In this document: one piece after another, positions 44,926 through 54,299 of the stretch
How positions within the stretch are numbered: position 1 is the first letter of the stretch
Layout: each line of letters opens with the position of its first letter
Origin: Flavobacterium sp. ZT3R18
Lineage (GTDB): Bacteria > Bacteroidota > Bacteroidia > Flavobacteriales > Flavobacteriaceae
Direction: 5' to 3'
NCBI RefSeq assembly: GCF_007097385.1
Contig: NZ_VJZS01000005.1
Span: forward strand, 74,705 to 138,704
Length of the DNA stretch: 64,000 bases
Notes under the pieces: model-generated
Told to the model about the DNA's origin: nothing
What the model saw: only the letters and a program-made list of their open reading frames with translations
Databases searched by the model: none
Translations under genes and position numbers: made by a program

Positions 44926-45807
44926 GTTAGCTGCCGTTTTTTGACTTGTTTTCTTTTTCAACAGTTAATTCTTCAATTAATTCCTTAAAAATTCTATTAA
45001 ATTCATCAGGTTTTTCAAGCATTGGGTAATGTCCTGTTCTTGTGATGATTTTGTAATTATAGTTCTTAAAATATTTTAGATTGCTTTCTATATTTGTTGG
45101 CGTTGCATCAGAATTAATTGCTCTTACAGGAATATCTACCAATTTTGCTATTCTTTTAATATCCATTTCATATAAAGGCTTGAGTGCATTTATTGCTAAA
45201 TCAAAATTATTTTGAATAAATTCGTTTTGAAGTTGATTTTTTATAGTTATAGGAGTTTCTGCAACAAAAAGATATTGTGGCAAAATATTTTCAACCGCTG
45301 ATTTGAAATCTTTGCGATAATTACTAAACATAAACTGTTCGGCTTGTTCTGGAGTAAATTCTTGGTCTAAATCTTTTAAAGTGTCGACCAAAATAATAGC
45401 TTTTACTTTGGGTAAATCTTTAAACGCTTCAATTACATATGCTCCTGACATTGAATGACCAACAAGTATAATTTCGGAAGTGTCAATTTGATTTATAACC
45501 GTTTTTATATCGTCTGCGTATTGTTCGCCAGTCCAATTTCGTCTTGTTTTGTCAGATTTTCCGTGACCACCTAAATCAATTTTAACAATATTATACTTTT
45601 CTTTAAAAAAAGATTCTTGACTATTCCACCAATTTACGTTACCGAGCCAACCATGCACAAAAACTATGGAAGTATTTCCTTTTCCTGTTTCTGTATAGTG
45701 AATATTTACGTTGTCTGTAGATGAAATGTATTTTTCCATTGATTCGTTCTCTTTGTTAATTTCTTGAGTTTTATTTTTAGTTGTCGGTCTTTAAACTGGC
45801 AGCTAAC
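44926..45807. repeat. 10-bp inverted repeats flanking a hydrolase gene
   Basis: GTTAGCTGCC at 44926-44935 and its exact reverse complement GGCAGCTAAC at 45798-45807 bracket the alpha/beta hydrolase gene. The left copy overlaps the end of the gene by ten bases; the right lies 58 bp before its start. The layout recalls a gene cassette, but classical attC core consensus is not met. Confidence 0.5.
44927..45739 (-). CDS. Alpha/beta hydrolase
   Basis: A 270-residue protein. SIVFVHGWLGNVNWW carries the oxyanion hole, LGGHGKSDK is the strand-4 loop, and GHSMSG holds the nucleophile Ser (about residue 96). A cap region spans about 125-200, and the histidine is in TRTGHYPMLEKPDEFN near 240. A late Asp (INSDATPT) completes the triad. 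It resembles esterases and haloperoxidase-like hydrolases. It sits alone in an accessory-looking stretch between short inverted repeats, which suggests recent acquisition. Confidence 0.85.
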   Translation of the reverse strand: MEKYISSTDNVNIHYTETGKGNTSIVFVHGWLGNVNWWNSQESFFKEKYNIVKIDLGGHGKSDKTRRNWTGEQYADDIKTVINQIDTSEIILVGHSMSGAYVIEAFKDLPKVKAIILVDTLKDLDQEFTPEQAEQFMFSNYRKDFKSAVENILPQYLFVAETPITIKNQLQNEFIQNNFDLAINALKPLYEMDIKRIAKLVDIPVRAINSDATPTNIESNLKYFKNYNYKIITRTGHYPMLEKPDEFNRIFKELIEELTVEKENKSKNGS

Positions 45808-45859
45808 TTGTAAATTGGCACATTACATAGCTAATTTTTTCTTTTATACTTAAAAAAAA

Positions 45860-46582
45860 TTAAATAGGATTATAGCTTTCCACTTTCCAATCCTTGCTTG
45901 ACAAATCGATGTAATTGTAATGCACTACATCTTTACTGTCGAATTTTCCGTTTTTATTGGTGTCCTCAACGGTTCTGAAATACAAACGATTTTTGGATTC
46001 GATTAAATTCCAATCGATTAATTCTTGAAAATCAGTGGATACTTTCGTGAATTTATCGCCGCTTATTTTACTTAGATACAATGCCTTAATATCGCTAGTG
46101 TCGAGTTTCCCGTCTTTATTAGAATCCATATCATACATCGTATAAACCATAATTTGATTTTTGGTCTTATCGGCAACCGTTTTTAAGTAAGTTGCTGTTT
46201 GAATCAAAACAGGTTTATCCGTCAATGCTTTTATAGAATCGGAGTCTATTCTTTGGAATTTCATATTTTGCAAATAGCCTGTAATTTCATACTCGGATGC
46301 ATTTGATATGGTAAAACTCAAATCATTCACACTCGAAGAACCGTATTTATTTTTGGTTCCTTTTTCATAAACACTCAAATCTCCTACGGGATGAATCAGA
46401 TAATTAGTCCCTTGCATTTGTATAGGCAAATCCGCAATTTTTATTTGAGTCGAATCGGCTTTAGTGAGTTCTCTCGTCACTTTTGAGGCATCATAAATCA
46501 CTTTCGGCTTCTCTGATTCTTCTTTACAGCTTGCTAAAAGTAAAAGTGAAATTCCTATATAGACAAAATGTGATGTTCTCAT
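45860..46582 (-). CDS. Lipoprotein with two EF-hand-type calcium loops
   Basis: A 240-residue protein from the ATG at 46582, with a lipoprotein signal (SLLLLASC, Cys18). The C-terminal third has two calcium-loop matches: DSNKDGKLDTSD and DTNKNGKFDSKD, about 55 residues apart, each with D-x-N-x-(D/N)-G-x-(L/F)-D spacing. This recalls EF-hand or dockerin-type loops. Mature part otherwise beta-rich. It lies 147 bp after the TonB-dependent receptor gene on the same strand. Role unknown; calcium binding is inferred. Confidence 0.78.
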   Translation of the reverse strand: MRTSHFVYIGISLLLLASCKEESEKPKVIYDASKVTRELTKADSTQIKIADLPIQMQGTNYLIHPVGDLSVYEKGTKNKYGSSSVNDLSFTISNASEYEITGYLQNMKFQRIDSDSIKALTDKPVLIQTATYLKTVADKTKNQIMVYTMYDMDSNKDGKLDTSDIKALYLSKISGDKFTKVSTDFQELIDWNLIESKNRLYFRTVEDTNKNGKFDSKDVVHYNYIDLSSKDWKVESYNPI

Positions 46583-46660
46583 AATAATTTTAATATTAAA
46601 AAATAAACTCAAATGTAATCATTTTTAAAAATGGAAAGGGAAATATACCGCAGATTTATT

Positions 46661-46688
46661 CAATTGCAATATCAATTGCAATATCAAT
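46661..46688. repeat. 12-bp tandem repeat (CAATTGCAATAT)
   Basis: 2.3 copies in the short spacer between the lipoprotein gene and the TonB-dependent receptor gene. No function evident. Confidence 0.7.
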
Positions 46689-46729
46689 GGTAAGGCAAAT
46701 TCAAAAAAATCTAAAATCTAAAACACTCA

Positions 46730-49195
46730 TTACAACCTCGCACTTAACTTCAAATTAAAAACGCGGGTTGTCATATAATTCGGAATAGCATATTCTGTTT
46801 TGGTGTACACATCTCGAACCCAAGTATTGGTTATGGCATTTTGATTGTTAAAGAGATTGAAAATTTCAAAACCTAAAGACAATTCTTTTAGATTCTTCAA
46901 AAATTTCTTACTGGACATCCCCATTTTTTGATCGATAAACACTTTGGAAAACCCAACATCTACACGGCGGTAATCATTCAATCGGTTTTGGTACAAATAC
47001 GGATCTGCATAAGAGGGAGAACCTCCTGGCAATCCTGTATTGTAAACCAAATTAAGATACAATTTTACACTTGGAATCTTTGGCATATAATCTTGGAACA
47101 AAAGACCAAACTTCAATCGTTGATCGGTTGGTCTGGCAATATCCCCTTTGTTATCGATATTCTCTTCGGTTTTTAGATAGCCAAAACTAATCCAAGAATC
47201 GGTTCCGGGAACAAATTCCCCATTCAATCGAACATCAAGCCCTTGCGCATAGGCCGTGGCATTATTGGCAGCCGCATAACGTATCCTCACATTATCAACC
47301 GTGTATGGATTTACATCTGACATTTTTTTGTAATAGGCTTCGGTTACCAATTTAAAAGGTCGTTCCCACATCTTGAAACTATAATCATTCCCCAAAACAA
47401 CATTTATCGATTTTTGAGCTTTCGTATCGGGTTGCACTACGCCATTATAATCGCGCAACTCCCTATAAAACGGCGGCTGGTTGTAAACCCCAACTGTAAA
47501 CCTAAAAAGCATATCTTTTTTCCAATCGGGTTTGATAGCAAATTGAGCTCTCGGACTAAAAACAGTTTGAAGATTACTTTTCAAATTATCGCCTGTAACC
47601 TCCCAACTTTGCATTCGTGCACCCAGATTGCACCATATTTCATTTGAACCTAAATTGTCTTTTCTTCCCCATTGTGCATAGGCCGAAAATCTATTGATAT
47701 CCGTAAAATTAGTAGCGCTTACATATTGGTACGGAACCAACAATCCCGCAAAAGGTTGGTAAGGTTCATCTTTTTTAGGCAAAAAAAGTGGCGGTCGTAT
47801 GGAGAAGCCAGCCGAATCGATAACTTCCCATTCTGATACTCGATCCCGAATAGATTCTTTGGTGTATTTCACTCCCCATTCGATTTGATTTTGCTTCCAA
47901 TTTTTAAAACCTTTTACTTCTAAATTAGCAATTAAGGCGTCCAAATTATTACGGGCATGATTGAGCTGAGAACCAATCCCTCTCGAAAAGGCAACATCTC
48001 CATAAGTATCAGATCCGATATTAGCATCCACTTCACCCAATCGATATTGGGCATAAATATCAAAATATTCTTGTTCAATGGTATGAAATACAGATCCGAT
48101 AAATTTCAAGGTAAAAGTATCACTCACTTCATAAGTACTTTTTAAAGCACCGAAGTACGTATCGTATTTATCTTTTTCCCTACCTTCATAATAAACCCCA
48201 AGAACCATCGGCGCACTAGCAGTCCCAAAATTGGTCTGACGAGTAAGCGGTTGGTATAAATATTTATTTTGAGAAATATTCCCCAAGAAACTCCATTGCC
48301 ATTTGCGAGAAGCTTGATAATTGATATTGGTTTGAATATCGGCAAAAGAAGGAGTGTAATTCGTCTGGGTTTCTTGGCTGTTGACCAAAAGGCTATTATT
48401 TCTATATCTAATACCCGTAATTGCCGTCCATTTTTTATCTTTAGAAACCGCATCAACAGCTAGGCTTCCGCCAAGAAGACTCATTTCGAGAGAAGTTCCA
48501 AACTGTGTTGGATTCCTATAGGTAATATCTAAGACTGAAGACATTTTATCGCCATACTTCGCCTGAAATCCTCCAGCCGAAAATTCTATATTTTGAACCA
48601 GATCCGTATTGATAAAACTCAACCCTTCTTGTTGCCCCGATCGAATTAGGAAAGGACGATACACTTCGACTTCATTGACATAAACCAGGTTTTCGTCATA
48701 ATTTCCACCGCGTACTGAGTATTGTGTACTTAGTTCATTGTTTGAATTTACTCCTGGCAATGTTTTTAAAACGTTTTCGATACCTGCATTGGCACCAGGG
48801 ATAAACCGTATGTCTTTGGCATCAAAAGTAATAATCCCTTGAACCGCTTTTTTGTTTTTACTGTTTATTATAACCTCACCCATTTGTTCCTCCTGATCAT
48901 TCATGTGTATATTAAAAACATACACTTCCTTTGGTTTCAAAGTGATTTTAAGACTACTCTTTTTCAAAGAAACATGAGTAAACTCTATAACCACTTTTTG
49001 ATTGGATGGAATAGCAATTTTATAAAAACCACTCTCATTAGACTGGCTCTTATTATTCAAACAAGAAACATTTACATTCTCTAATGGAAGATTGTCTTTG
49101 TTCAAAATAACTCCTTCTACATAAGACGCTTGGGCTGATGAAGTAAAACCAATACAGAAAAGTGCAAAACAAAATAGGATTCTTAAATTATTCAA
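46730..49195 (-). CDS. TonB-dependent outer-membrane receptor
   Basis: An 821-residue protein with a signal peptide (FALFCIGFTSSAQA, about 1-23). A carboxypeptidase-regulatory-like domain (VEGVILNKDNLPLENVNVSC, about 27-105) precedes the plug (VLKTLPGVNSNNELSTQYSVRGGNYDENLVYVNEVEVYRP, about 142-185) and a 22-strand barrel ending in an aromatic/Leu strand (RVFNLKLSARL). It takes up an unknown ligand using TonB energy. The N-terminal domain is the usual Bacteroidota extra. Lies 12 bp after an M23 peptidase gene on the same strand; no SusD partner is adjacent, so not a classical sugar locus. Confidence 0.93.
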   Translation of the reverse strand: MNNLRILFCFALFCIGFTSSAQASYVEGVILNKDNLPLENVNVSCLNNKSQSNESGFYKIAIPSNQKVVIEFTHVSLKKSSLKITLKPKEVYVFNIHMNDQEEQMGEVIINSKNKKAVQGIITFDAKDIRFIPGANAGIENVLKTLPGVNSNNELSTQYSVRGGNYDENLVYVNEVEVYRPFLIRSGQQEGLSFINTDLVQNIEFSAGGFQAKYGDKMSSVLDITYRNPTQFGTSLEMSLLGGSLAVDAVSKDKKWTAITGIRYRNNSLLVNSQETQTNYTPSFADIQTNINYQASRKWQWSFLGNISQNKYLYQPLTRQTNFGTASAPMVLGVYYEGREKDKYDTYFGALKSTYEVSDTFTLKFIGSVFHTIEQEYFDIYAQYRLGEVDANIGSDTYGDVAFSRGIGSQLNHARNNLDALIANLEVKGFKNWKQNQIEWGVKYTKESIRDRVSEWEVIDSAGFSIRPPLFLPKKDEPYQPFAGLLVPYQYVSATNFTDINRFSAYAQWGRKDNLGSNEIWCNLGARMQSWEVTGDNLKSNLQTVFSPRAQFAIKPDWKKDMLFRFTVGVYNQPPFYRELRDYNGVVQPDTKAQKSINVVLGNDYSFKMWERPFKLVTEAYYKKMSDVNPYTVDNVRIRYAAANNATAYAQGLDVRLNGEFVPGTDSWISFGYLKTEENIDNKGDIARPTDQRLKFGLLFQDYMPKIPSVKLYLNLVYNTGLPGGSPSYADPYLYQNRLNDYRRVDVGFSKVFIDQKMGMSSKKFLKNLKELSLGFEIFNLFNNQNAITNTWVRDVYTKTEYAIPNYMTTRVFNLKLSARL

Positions 49196-49207
49196 CTGCT
49201 GTGTTTT

Positions 49208-50905
49208 TTATTGTTTTTGATTTCTTTGAAAATGAGTTTCAAAGATAGAAGAATTCCCTACATTATCAACTACTACCACTTTTAATTCATTGTCACCTTC
49301 TGCTACAATTCCGTCATTAAAATCGTGGGTCAAAAGTCTCGTTTTGTTATCATATTCCATCAAAATCCATTTTCCATTAAGATAGCCATTATAGAATTTT
49401 ATTCCAGACAAACTATCGGATATACTCACTTGAAGTAGTTTTTGATTGTCTAATTTTTTCCCTTCAATAGACTTTGCAATCGTAATGACTGGCGGAATCG
49501 TATCCAAAACTAATTTATACTGACCTAAAGTCTTCACTTTCGTCTCATAAACATTGTCTTTTCGACGGGTCGTATTGTAACCTACCTTCCCCCCATTTAT
49601 TCGTCCAATAAAAACTTTATCTTTTTGATCGGCAAGATAACTGTCATTTTCCATAGTAATGGTAAAATTGATATGCACAGGAACCGTATCGTCATGTACC
49701 GTCAAAATAGTATTCTTCACATCAAAATTCAAATTAAAGTCATCATAAAATGTCCCTGCTGGAAAGAAAACGGAATTTTTATCTTTTTCAAAAAGGCAAT
49801 CTTTTGACGCTTTTACCACATAATTCGAGACAACTTCTTCTTTTTCTATTATGGTCGAAAGCGTATCATATGCTACAGGAATAGTAATCGTGGTTTTATT
49901 TCCATAAAAATCTGAAACCTCCAAACGACAAACCGAAGTCAAATTGGGCAGTACTGTAATAACACCATTGGTTTCATCTGTTTTAATTACACTCAGATTA
50001 TAGGATGGATTCATAAATAACTTTTGAATCCTTTGCTGTGTTTTTTTGTAAAAGGAATAATCGATAAATGCATTCACATACCGCATTTCATCAAAAGAAT
50101 AGGTATTAAATTGATATCCAAAAATAGATTTTCCGTTACATGATAAGTCCACATTAAAAACTCCATTTTTGTTAAAAGAAACATCATCATAATCGAAAGT
50201 GGCGATGCCAAAACCAATTTTCCCGTTGGCAACCACTTTGTCTGCCAAATAAGTTCCGTCTTTCTGCAAGGACAAATTGATTGCGATAGGGCGTTGTGCA
50301 TGATTGACCGTAGTTTTTGGATCTAAAGGGTAAGCATACAAATTTGAAACTATTGGTTTCTTCGTGTCTTTCATTAAAGCATCAAAACCAAAAAACATGG
50401 GGTTAATGATTTTCTCCGTTTTTGTATCTCTAAATTCAAAATGCAGATGAGGCCCTTCGGAAGCCCCTGTATTTCCTGAAACTCCAATTAATTGTCCTTT
50501 TTTAACGGGCATTTCATTGGGCTTGAAATACATCTCGATTTCAAAAGACTGCTCTTTGTAATGCGTTTTCTTTATAAAATTTTGAATAGAATCAGCAGCT
50601 TTTTGCAAATGGCCATACACCGAAGCAAATCCGTTTGGATGATCAATATAAATTGTTTTTCCGTTACCAAAAGTGGAAATTTTAATCCTTGAAACATAGC
50701 CATCAGCCACAGCATACACGTTTAACCCTTCTCTTTGCTGGGTTTTCATATCAAAACCCGCATGAAAGTGATTCGGTCTCAATTCTCCGAAATTCCCGGA
50801 TAATTGCATCGGAATATCAATTGGAGAACAAAAATAGTTTTTGGGATAATCGGTTTGAGCAAAAAGAGCACTAGAGAAAAGGAACAGGAAAAAAGAAAAT
50901 TTCAT
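49208..50905 (-). CDS. Secreted M23 metallopeptidase
   Basis: A 565-residue protein (ATG at 50905 or 50911) with a signal peptide (FFLFLFSSALFAQ). An N-terminal LytM/M23 domain covers about 30-170: RPNHFHAGFDMKT carries the first zinc His and Asp, and GPHLHFEFRD the H-x-H. The remaining 380 residues are beta-rich domains of unknown role, ending in an Ig-like NELKVVVVDNVGNSS. M23 enzymes cut peptidoglycan cross-links or bridges. First gene of the pair with the TonB-dependent receptor. A candidate TACATTTG -7 box lies at 50934-50941. Confidence 0.9.
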   Translation of the reverse strand: MKFSFFLFLFSSALFAQTDYPKNYFCSPIDIPMQLSGNFGELRPNHFHAGFDMKTQQREGLNVYAVADGYVSRIKISTFGNGKTIYIDHPNGFASVYGHLQKAADSIQNFIKKTHYKEQSFEIEMYFKPNEMPVKKGQLIGVSGNTGASEGPHLHFEFRDTKTEKIINPMFFGFDALMKDTKKPIVSNLYAYPLDPKTTVNHAQRPIAINLSLQKDGTYLADKVVANGKIGFGIATFDYDDVSFNKNGVFNVDLSCNGKSIFGYQFNTYSFDEMRYVNAFIDYSFYKKTQQRIQKLFMNPSYNLSVIKTDETNGVITVLPNLTSVCRLEVSDFYGNKTTITIPVAYDTLSTIIEKEEVVSNYVVKASKDCLFEKDKNSVFFPAGTFYDDFNLNFDVKNTILTVHDDTVPVHINFTITMENDSYLADQKDKVFIGRINGGKVGYNTTRRKDNVYETKVKTLGQYKLVLDTIPPVITIAKSIEGKKLDNQKLLQVSISDSLSGIKFYNGYLNGKWILMEYDNKTRLLTHDFNDGIVAEGDNELKVVVVDNVGNSSIFETHFQRNQKQ

Positions 50906-51116
50906 TTGCAAATATTTATTGTATTTTATCGGTCAAATGTAATTCGCATAACATCATTAGTGCTTGCGACCGATTTTGGAATATGCTCATTTCATAGAAT
51001 ACATTTTTGCTAAGATAAAAAAAGCAACTAAAACTCACAAGACAAAACAAAACCAAAATACAATAAACTGATTTTTAACTAATTGGTTTTTTTAATGTAA
51101 AAAAATCGATAAAATA

Positions 51117-51146
51117 TTGTAATAATAAAAAGGAATACTAACTTTG
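51117..51146 (+). promoter_or_regulatory. Promoter of the coiled-coil/zapA operon (TTG-N19-TAACTTTG)
   Basis: TTG 51117-51119, 19 nt, TAACTTTG 51139-51146, 28 nt before the ATG. Confidence 0.8.
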
Positions 51147-51174
51147 TAAGATTAAGTAATGAATAGGAATTATA

Positions 51175-51465
51175 ATGAGTGTGATTGCAGAAATAATTGA
51201 TACTCTTGAAAATAAGGTTGGAAAACTTTTTTTTAAAATTAAAACTTTAGAAAAAAACAATCAAGATATAACTTTAGAATTAAGAAATGCTGCAGTGTTA
51301 CTACAAACTCAATCAACAGAGATTGAATCATTAAAAACACAATTAGAAACACTCAAGATAGCCAATACATTATTAGGCAGTGACGAAAATAAAAGAGATA
51401 CAAAGCTTAAAATAAATTCAATAATTCGTGAAATTGATTACTGTATAGCACAGCTATCAGATTAG
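51175..51465 (+). CDS. Small coiled-coil protein upstream of zapA
   Basis: A 96-residue, nearly all-helical protein with heptad repeats (ENKVGKLFFKIKTLEKNNQD, ESLKTQLETLKIAN). The C-terminus is well ordered (LLGSDENKRDTKLKINSII). Its place 8 bp before zapA and its coiled-coil form recall ZapB-like division factors, but no homology is implied. In Flavobacteria this small gene is commonly found directly before zapA. Confidence 0.8.
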   Translation: MSVIAEIIDTLENKVGKLFFKIKTLEKNNQDITLELRNAAVLLQTQSTEIESLKTQLETLKIANTLLGSDENKRDTKLKINSIIREIDYCIAQLSD

Positions 51466-51473
51466 TAAAAAAT

Positions 51474-51767
51474 ATGGATGAAAAGCTTAAAATTAAAATA
51501 TCAATTGCAGACCGAGTGTACCCGTTAACGGTAGATTTCTCTCAGGAAGAAGGACTTAGAAGTGCTTCTAAAAAAATTGATGCTATGATAAAGCAATTTG
51601 AAGAAAATTATGCCGTTCGAGACAAACAAGATGTATTGGCCATGTGCGCCTTACAATTTGCTTCTCAAGTAGAACAAAAACATATTGATAACGCTATAAA
51701 TGGAGATGAAACCATTGAAAGATTAAACAAAATCAATACAATTTTAGATCAATATCTCGAAAATTAA
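51474..51767 (+). CDS. zapA: Cell division protein ZapA
   Basis: A 97-residue ZapA. The N-terminal beta-rich dimer head is KLKIKISIADRVYPLTVDFS, followed by EEGLRSASKKIDAMIKQFE and a long C-terminal coiled coil (QFASQVEQKHIDNAI...). ZapA bundles FtsZ filaments at the division site. Length (97) is normal for the short Bacteroidota type. It is followed by the 6S RNA gene, as ssrS follows zapA in E. coli. Confidence 0.94.
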   Translation: MDEKLKIKISIADRVYPLTVDFSQEEGLRSASKKIDAMIKQFEENYAVRDKQDVLAMCALQFASQVEQKHIDNAINGDETIERLNKINTILDQYLEN

Positions 51768-51787
51768 ACGTTCTTTACACAAACTAA

Positions 51788-51957
51788 GATACTGCCTACA
51801 TTAGTTCATATTTGGTAAACTCAACACTAACAATTTAGAATGAGCAAATCATCACTACTAAAGCATGCCACGCTTCGGCGAGGAAACTTGAACAGTGAGT
51901 TAGCTCAAAACTTGTCTTTCCGAGTTTATACAAGCAATCTAATGTAGGCTTTTTTAT
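51788..51957 (+). ncRNA. ssrS: 6S RNA (6S-Flavo type)
   Basis: About 170 nt between zapA and rny. A closing stem of 11 bp (GCCTACATTAG 51794-51804 with CTAATGTAGGC 51939-51949) is directly followed by T6. A second helix (TAAACTC 51816-51822 with GAGTTTA 51922-51928) lies inside, then a large internal bulge and an apical hairpin with CGC-TTCG-GCG near 51871-51880. This is the 6S plan of a long interrupted rod mimicking open promoter DNA, which binds housekeeping RNA polymerase. Position next to zapA supports the call. Confidence 0.88.
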
Positions 51958-51975
51958 ATATAAATTTTAACAAAC

Positions 51976-53538
51976 ATGGACATCTTAACAATAATTATTT
52001 CGGGAATTACGGGTATTGCAGCAGGATTTGGTATCGCCAAAGTCATTGAGAAAAGTAACATCTCTAATTTAATTAAAAGCGCAAAAAAAGAAGCAACTTC
52101 TATCCTAAAAGACGCTAATCTTGAAGCAGAAAACATTAAAAAAGATAAAATTCTTCAAGCAAAAGAAAAATTTATCGAATTAAAATCTGAACACGAACAA
52201 GTAATTCTATCCAGAGACAAAAAAGTAGCCGAGGTAGAAAAAAGAGTACGTGACAAAGAATCTCAAATTTCTAACGAATTATCAAAAGCGAAAAAGGTAA
52301 ATGATGATTTTGAATCAAAAACTAAAGAATACACTTCTAAAATTGAAAATTTAGACAAAAAACAAGTAGAAGTAGATAAACTTCATAAAAGTCAATTGCA
52401 ACAATTAGAAGTAATCTCTGGATTATCTGCTGAAGAAGCCAAAAACCAATTAGTAGAAGGCTTAAAAGCCGAAGCTAAGAGCAAAGCCATGTCGCATATT
52501 CAAGATACTATCGAAGAAGCTAAATTAACGGCACAACAAGAGGCAAAGAAAATCATCATTAACACCATCCAAAGAGTTGGAACTGAAGAAGCAGTAGAAA
52601 ACTGCGTATCTGTTTTCAACATAGAATCAGATGACGTAAAAGGTAGAATTATTGGTCGTGAAGGAAGAAATATTAGAGCATTAGAAGCTGCCACCGGCGT
52701 AGAAATCATTGTAGATGACACTCCAGAAGCTATTATCCTTTCTTGTTTTGACCCTGTACGTAGAGAAATTGCTCGTTTGGCATTGCATAAATTAGTTACT
52801 GACGGACGTATTCACCCAGCTCGCATTGAAGAAGTAGTTGCCAAAACAACCAAACAAATTGATGATGAAATCATTGAAGTTGGAAAACGAACTGTTATCG
52901 ATTTAGGAATTCATGGTTTACACCCTGAATTGATAAAAGTAGTAGGTAGAATGAAATACCGTTCTTCTTACGGACAAAATTTATTGCAACACTCTCGTGA
53001 AGTTTCTAAACTTTGTGGAATTATGGCAGCCGAATTGGGATTGAATGTTAAACTTGCCAAAAGAGCAGGATTACTTCACGATATTGGTAAAGTTCCAGAT
53101 GCGGAAAGTGATTTACCACACGCTTTATTAGGAATGCAATGGGCTGAAAAATATGGTGAAAAAGAAGAAGTTTGCAACGCCATTGGAGCACACCACGACG
53201 AGATAGAAATGAAGTCATTATTGTCTCCAATCATTCAGGTTTGTGATGCTATTTCGGGAGCTAGACCAGGAGCCAGAAGACAAGTATTAGACTCTTACAT
53301 TCAACGTTTAAAAGACCTTGAAGAAGTAGCTTACGGATTTAGCGGTGTAAAAAACGCTTATGCCATTCAAGCCGGTAGAGAACTACGTGTTATTGTAGAA
53401 AGCGAAAAAGTTTCTGATGATAATGCAGCAACTTTATCTTTCGAAATTTCACAAAAAATCCAAACTGAAATGACGTATCCAGGTCAAGTAAAAGTTACGG
53501 TAATTAGAGAAACCAGAGCCGTGAATATCGCGAAGTAA
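51976..53538 (+). CDS. rny: Ribonuclease Y
   Basis: A 520-residue RNase Y that cleaves mRNA from the membrane and starts mRNA decay. Residues 1-22 are a membrane helix, about 30-200 a long coiled coil, 210-270 a KH domain ([12 protein letters not shown] at 223-234), and 320-420 an HD domain with His368-Asp369 (GLLHDIGK) and [10 protein letters not shown]. The usual C-terminal domain follows. The gene is downstream of the 6S RNA. Confidence 0.96.
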   Translation: MDILTIIISGITGIAAGFGIAKVIEKSNISNLIKSAKKEATSILKDANLEAENIKKDKILQAKEKFIELKSEHEQVILSRDKKVAEVEKRVRDKESQISNELSKAKKVNDDFESKTKEYTSKIENLDKKQVEVDKLHKSQLQQLEVISGLSAEEAKNQLVEGLKAEAKSKAMSHIQDTIEEAKLTAQQEAKKIIINTIQRVGTEEAVENCVSVFNIESDDVKGRIIGREGRNIRALEAATGVEIIVDDTPEAIILSCFDPVRREIARLALHKLVTDGRIHPARIEEVVAKTTKQIDDEIIEVGKRTVIDLGIHGLHPELIKVVGRMKYRSSYGQNLLQHSREVSKLCGIMAAELGLNVKLAKRAGLLHDIGKVPDAESDLPHALLGMQWAEKYGEKEEVCNAIGAHHDEIEMKSLLSPIIQVCDAISGARPGARRQVLDSYIQRLKDLEEVAYGFSGVKNAYAIQAGRELRVIVESEKVSDDNAATLSFEISQKIQTEMTYPGQVKVTVIRETRAVNIAK

Positions 53539-53559
53539 AATTCTAAATCTCAAAATTTT

Positions 53560-53604
53560 AAATTCCAAATTCCAATTATTACAAATTGTAATTTGGAATT
53601 TTTT
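53560..53604 (+). terminator. Terminator after rny
   Basis: AAATTCCAAAT (53560-53570) pairs perfectly with ATTTGGAATTT (53591-53601), 20-nt loop, then T-run to 53604. Confidence 0.65.
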
Positions 53605-53605
53605 A

Positions 53606-53637
53606 TTGAATTTTATTTGAAATTTAAACTAACTTTG
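53606..53637 (+). promoter_or_regulatory. Promoter of the Uma2 gene (TTG-N21-TAACTTTG)
   Basis: TTG 53606-53608 follows the rny terminator directly; TAACTTTG is at 53630-53637, 16 nt before the ATG. Confidence 0.7.
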
Positions 53638-53653
53638 TTTAAAACTATCTAAT

Positions 53654-54226
53654 ATGGGACTTCCTGAAATAAAACATATAACTGAAAAGGAATATTTGGA
53701 TGCTGAACGTTTAGCAACAGTAAAGCACGAGTATTATAAAGGAGAAGTTTTTGCTATGAGTGGAGCTTCGTTTTCGCATGCCAAAATTTCGATGAATTGC
53801 TCGTTTGAATTAAGCCTTAAATTAGATGGAAAAGATTGCCAACCTTATGGTAATGATGTTCGAATACATATTCCTAAAAACAGCTTATATACCTACCCTG
53901 ACCTCACTATCATTTGCGGAGAAATAGCAGAAACGGATGATCATTTTGACACCGCTACAAATCCTTCTGTTATTTTTGAAATATTATCTCCTTCTACAAA
54001 AAATTATGACAAGGGAGGTAAATTTACTTTATACAGAAATATTAATACTCTGAAAGAATACATTCTAATTGATTCTGAATGTATTTCTGTCGAAAAATTT
54101 ACTCGAAATCAAGACAACACATGGACTTTTGAAGAATATATTTCAATAGAAAATAGCCTTCCTATTTCAACTGTTGGTATCGAAATGCAATTATCTAAAA
54201 TATATAAAGGGGTTAAATTCAAATAA
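53654..54226 (+). CDS. Uma2-family (DUF820) putative PD-(D/E)xK endonuclease
   Basis: A 190-residue protein. N-terminal [33 protein letters not shown] is the family opening. The nuclease-like core holds [10 protein letters not shown] (the PD part) and [26 protein letters not shown] (the E-x-x part). [15 protein letters not shown] is the last conserved strand. Uma2 genes are many in cyanobacteria and some Bacteroidota; their role is uncertain and may relate to transposon or DNA repair. It has its own promoter and stands alone. Confidence 0.87.
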   Translation: MGLPEIKHITEKEYLDAERLATVKHEYYKGEVFAMSGASFSHAKISMNCSFELSLKLDGKDCQPYGNDVRIHIPKNSLYTYPDLTIICGEIAETDDHFDTATNPSVIFEILSPSTKNYDKGGKFTLYRNINTLKEYILIDSECISVEKFTRNQDNTWTFEEYISIENSLPISTVGIEMQLSKIYKGVKFK

Positions 54227-54299
54227 AAAGATTGTAGATTAACATTTTTAGATTTCTATCGAAATAACACACCCTTACCATGCATTTTTACAACACAGA

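Larger units (their letters stand above)
44522..44926. other. 405-bp gap with gene debris, mobile-like element and weak terminator
   Basis: Contents: 44522-44563, a short open stretch; 44564-44689, an inverted-repeat element; 44690-44754, an open tail coding YVISTYLDPDDSWINNI and TAA with no start; 44762-44790, a weak hairpin plus T6. From 44815 there is more GC-rich sequence with an AGATTGCAAATCT palindrome and no gene. It looks like decayed accessory DNA. Confidence 0.6.

Noticed and set aside
44815-44930. AGATTGCAAATCT palindrome near the hydrolase considered as an IS end
   Set aside because: Short, single and without a transposase or matching second end in the window.
46730-50905. TonB-dependent receptor region considered as a polysaccharide utilisation locus
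   Set aside because: No SusD partner and no glycoside hydrolase is adjacent.
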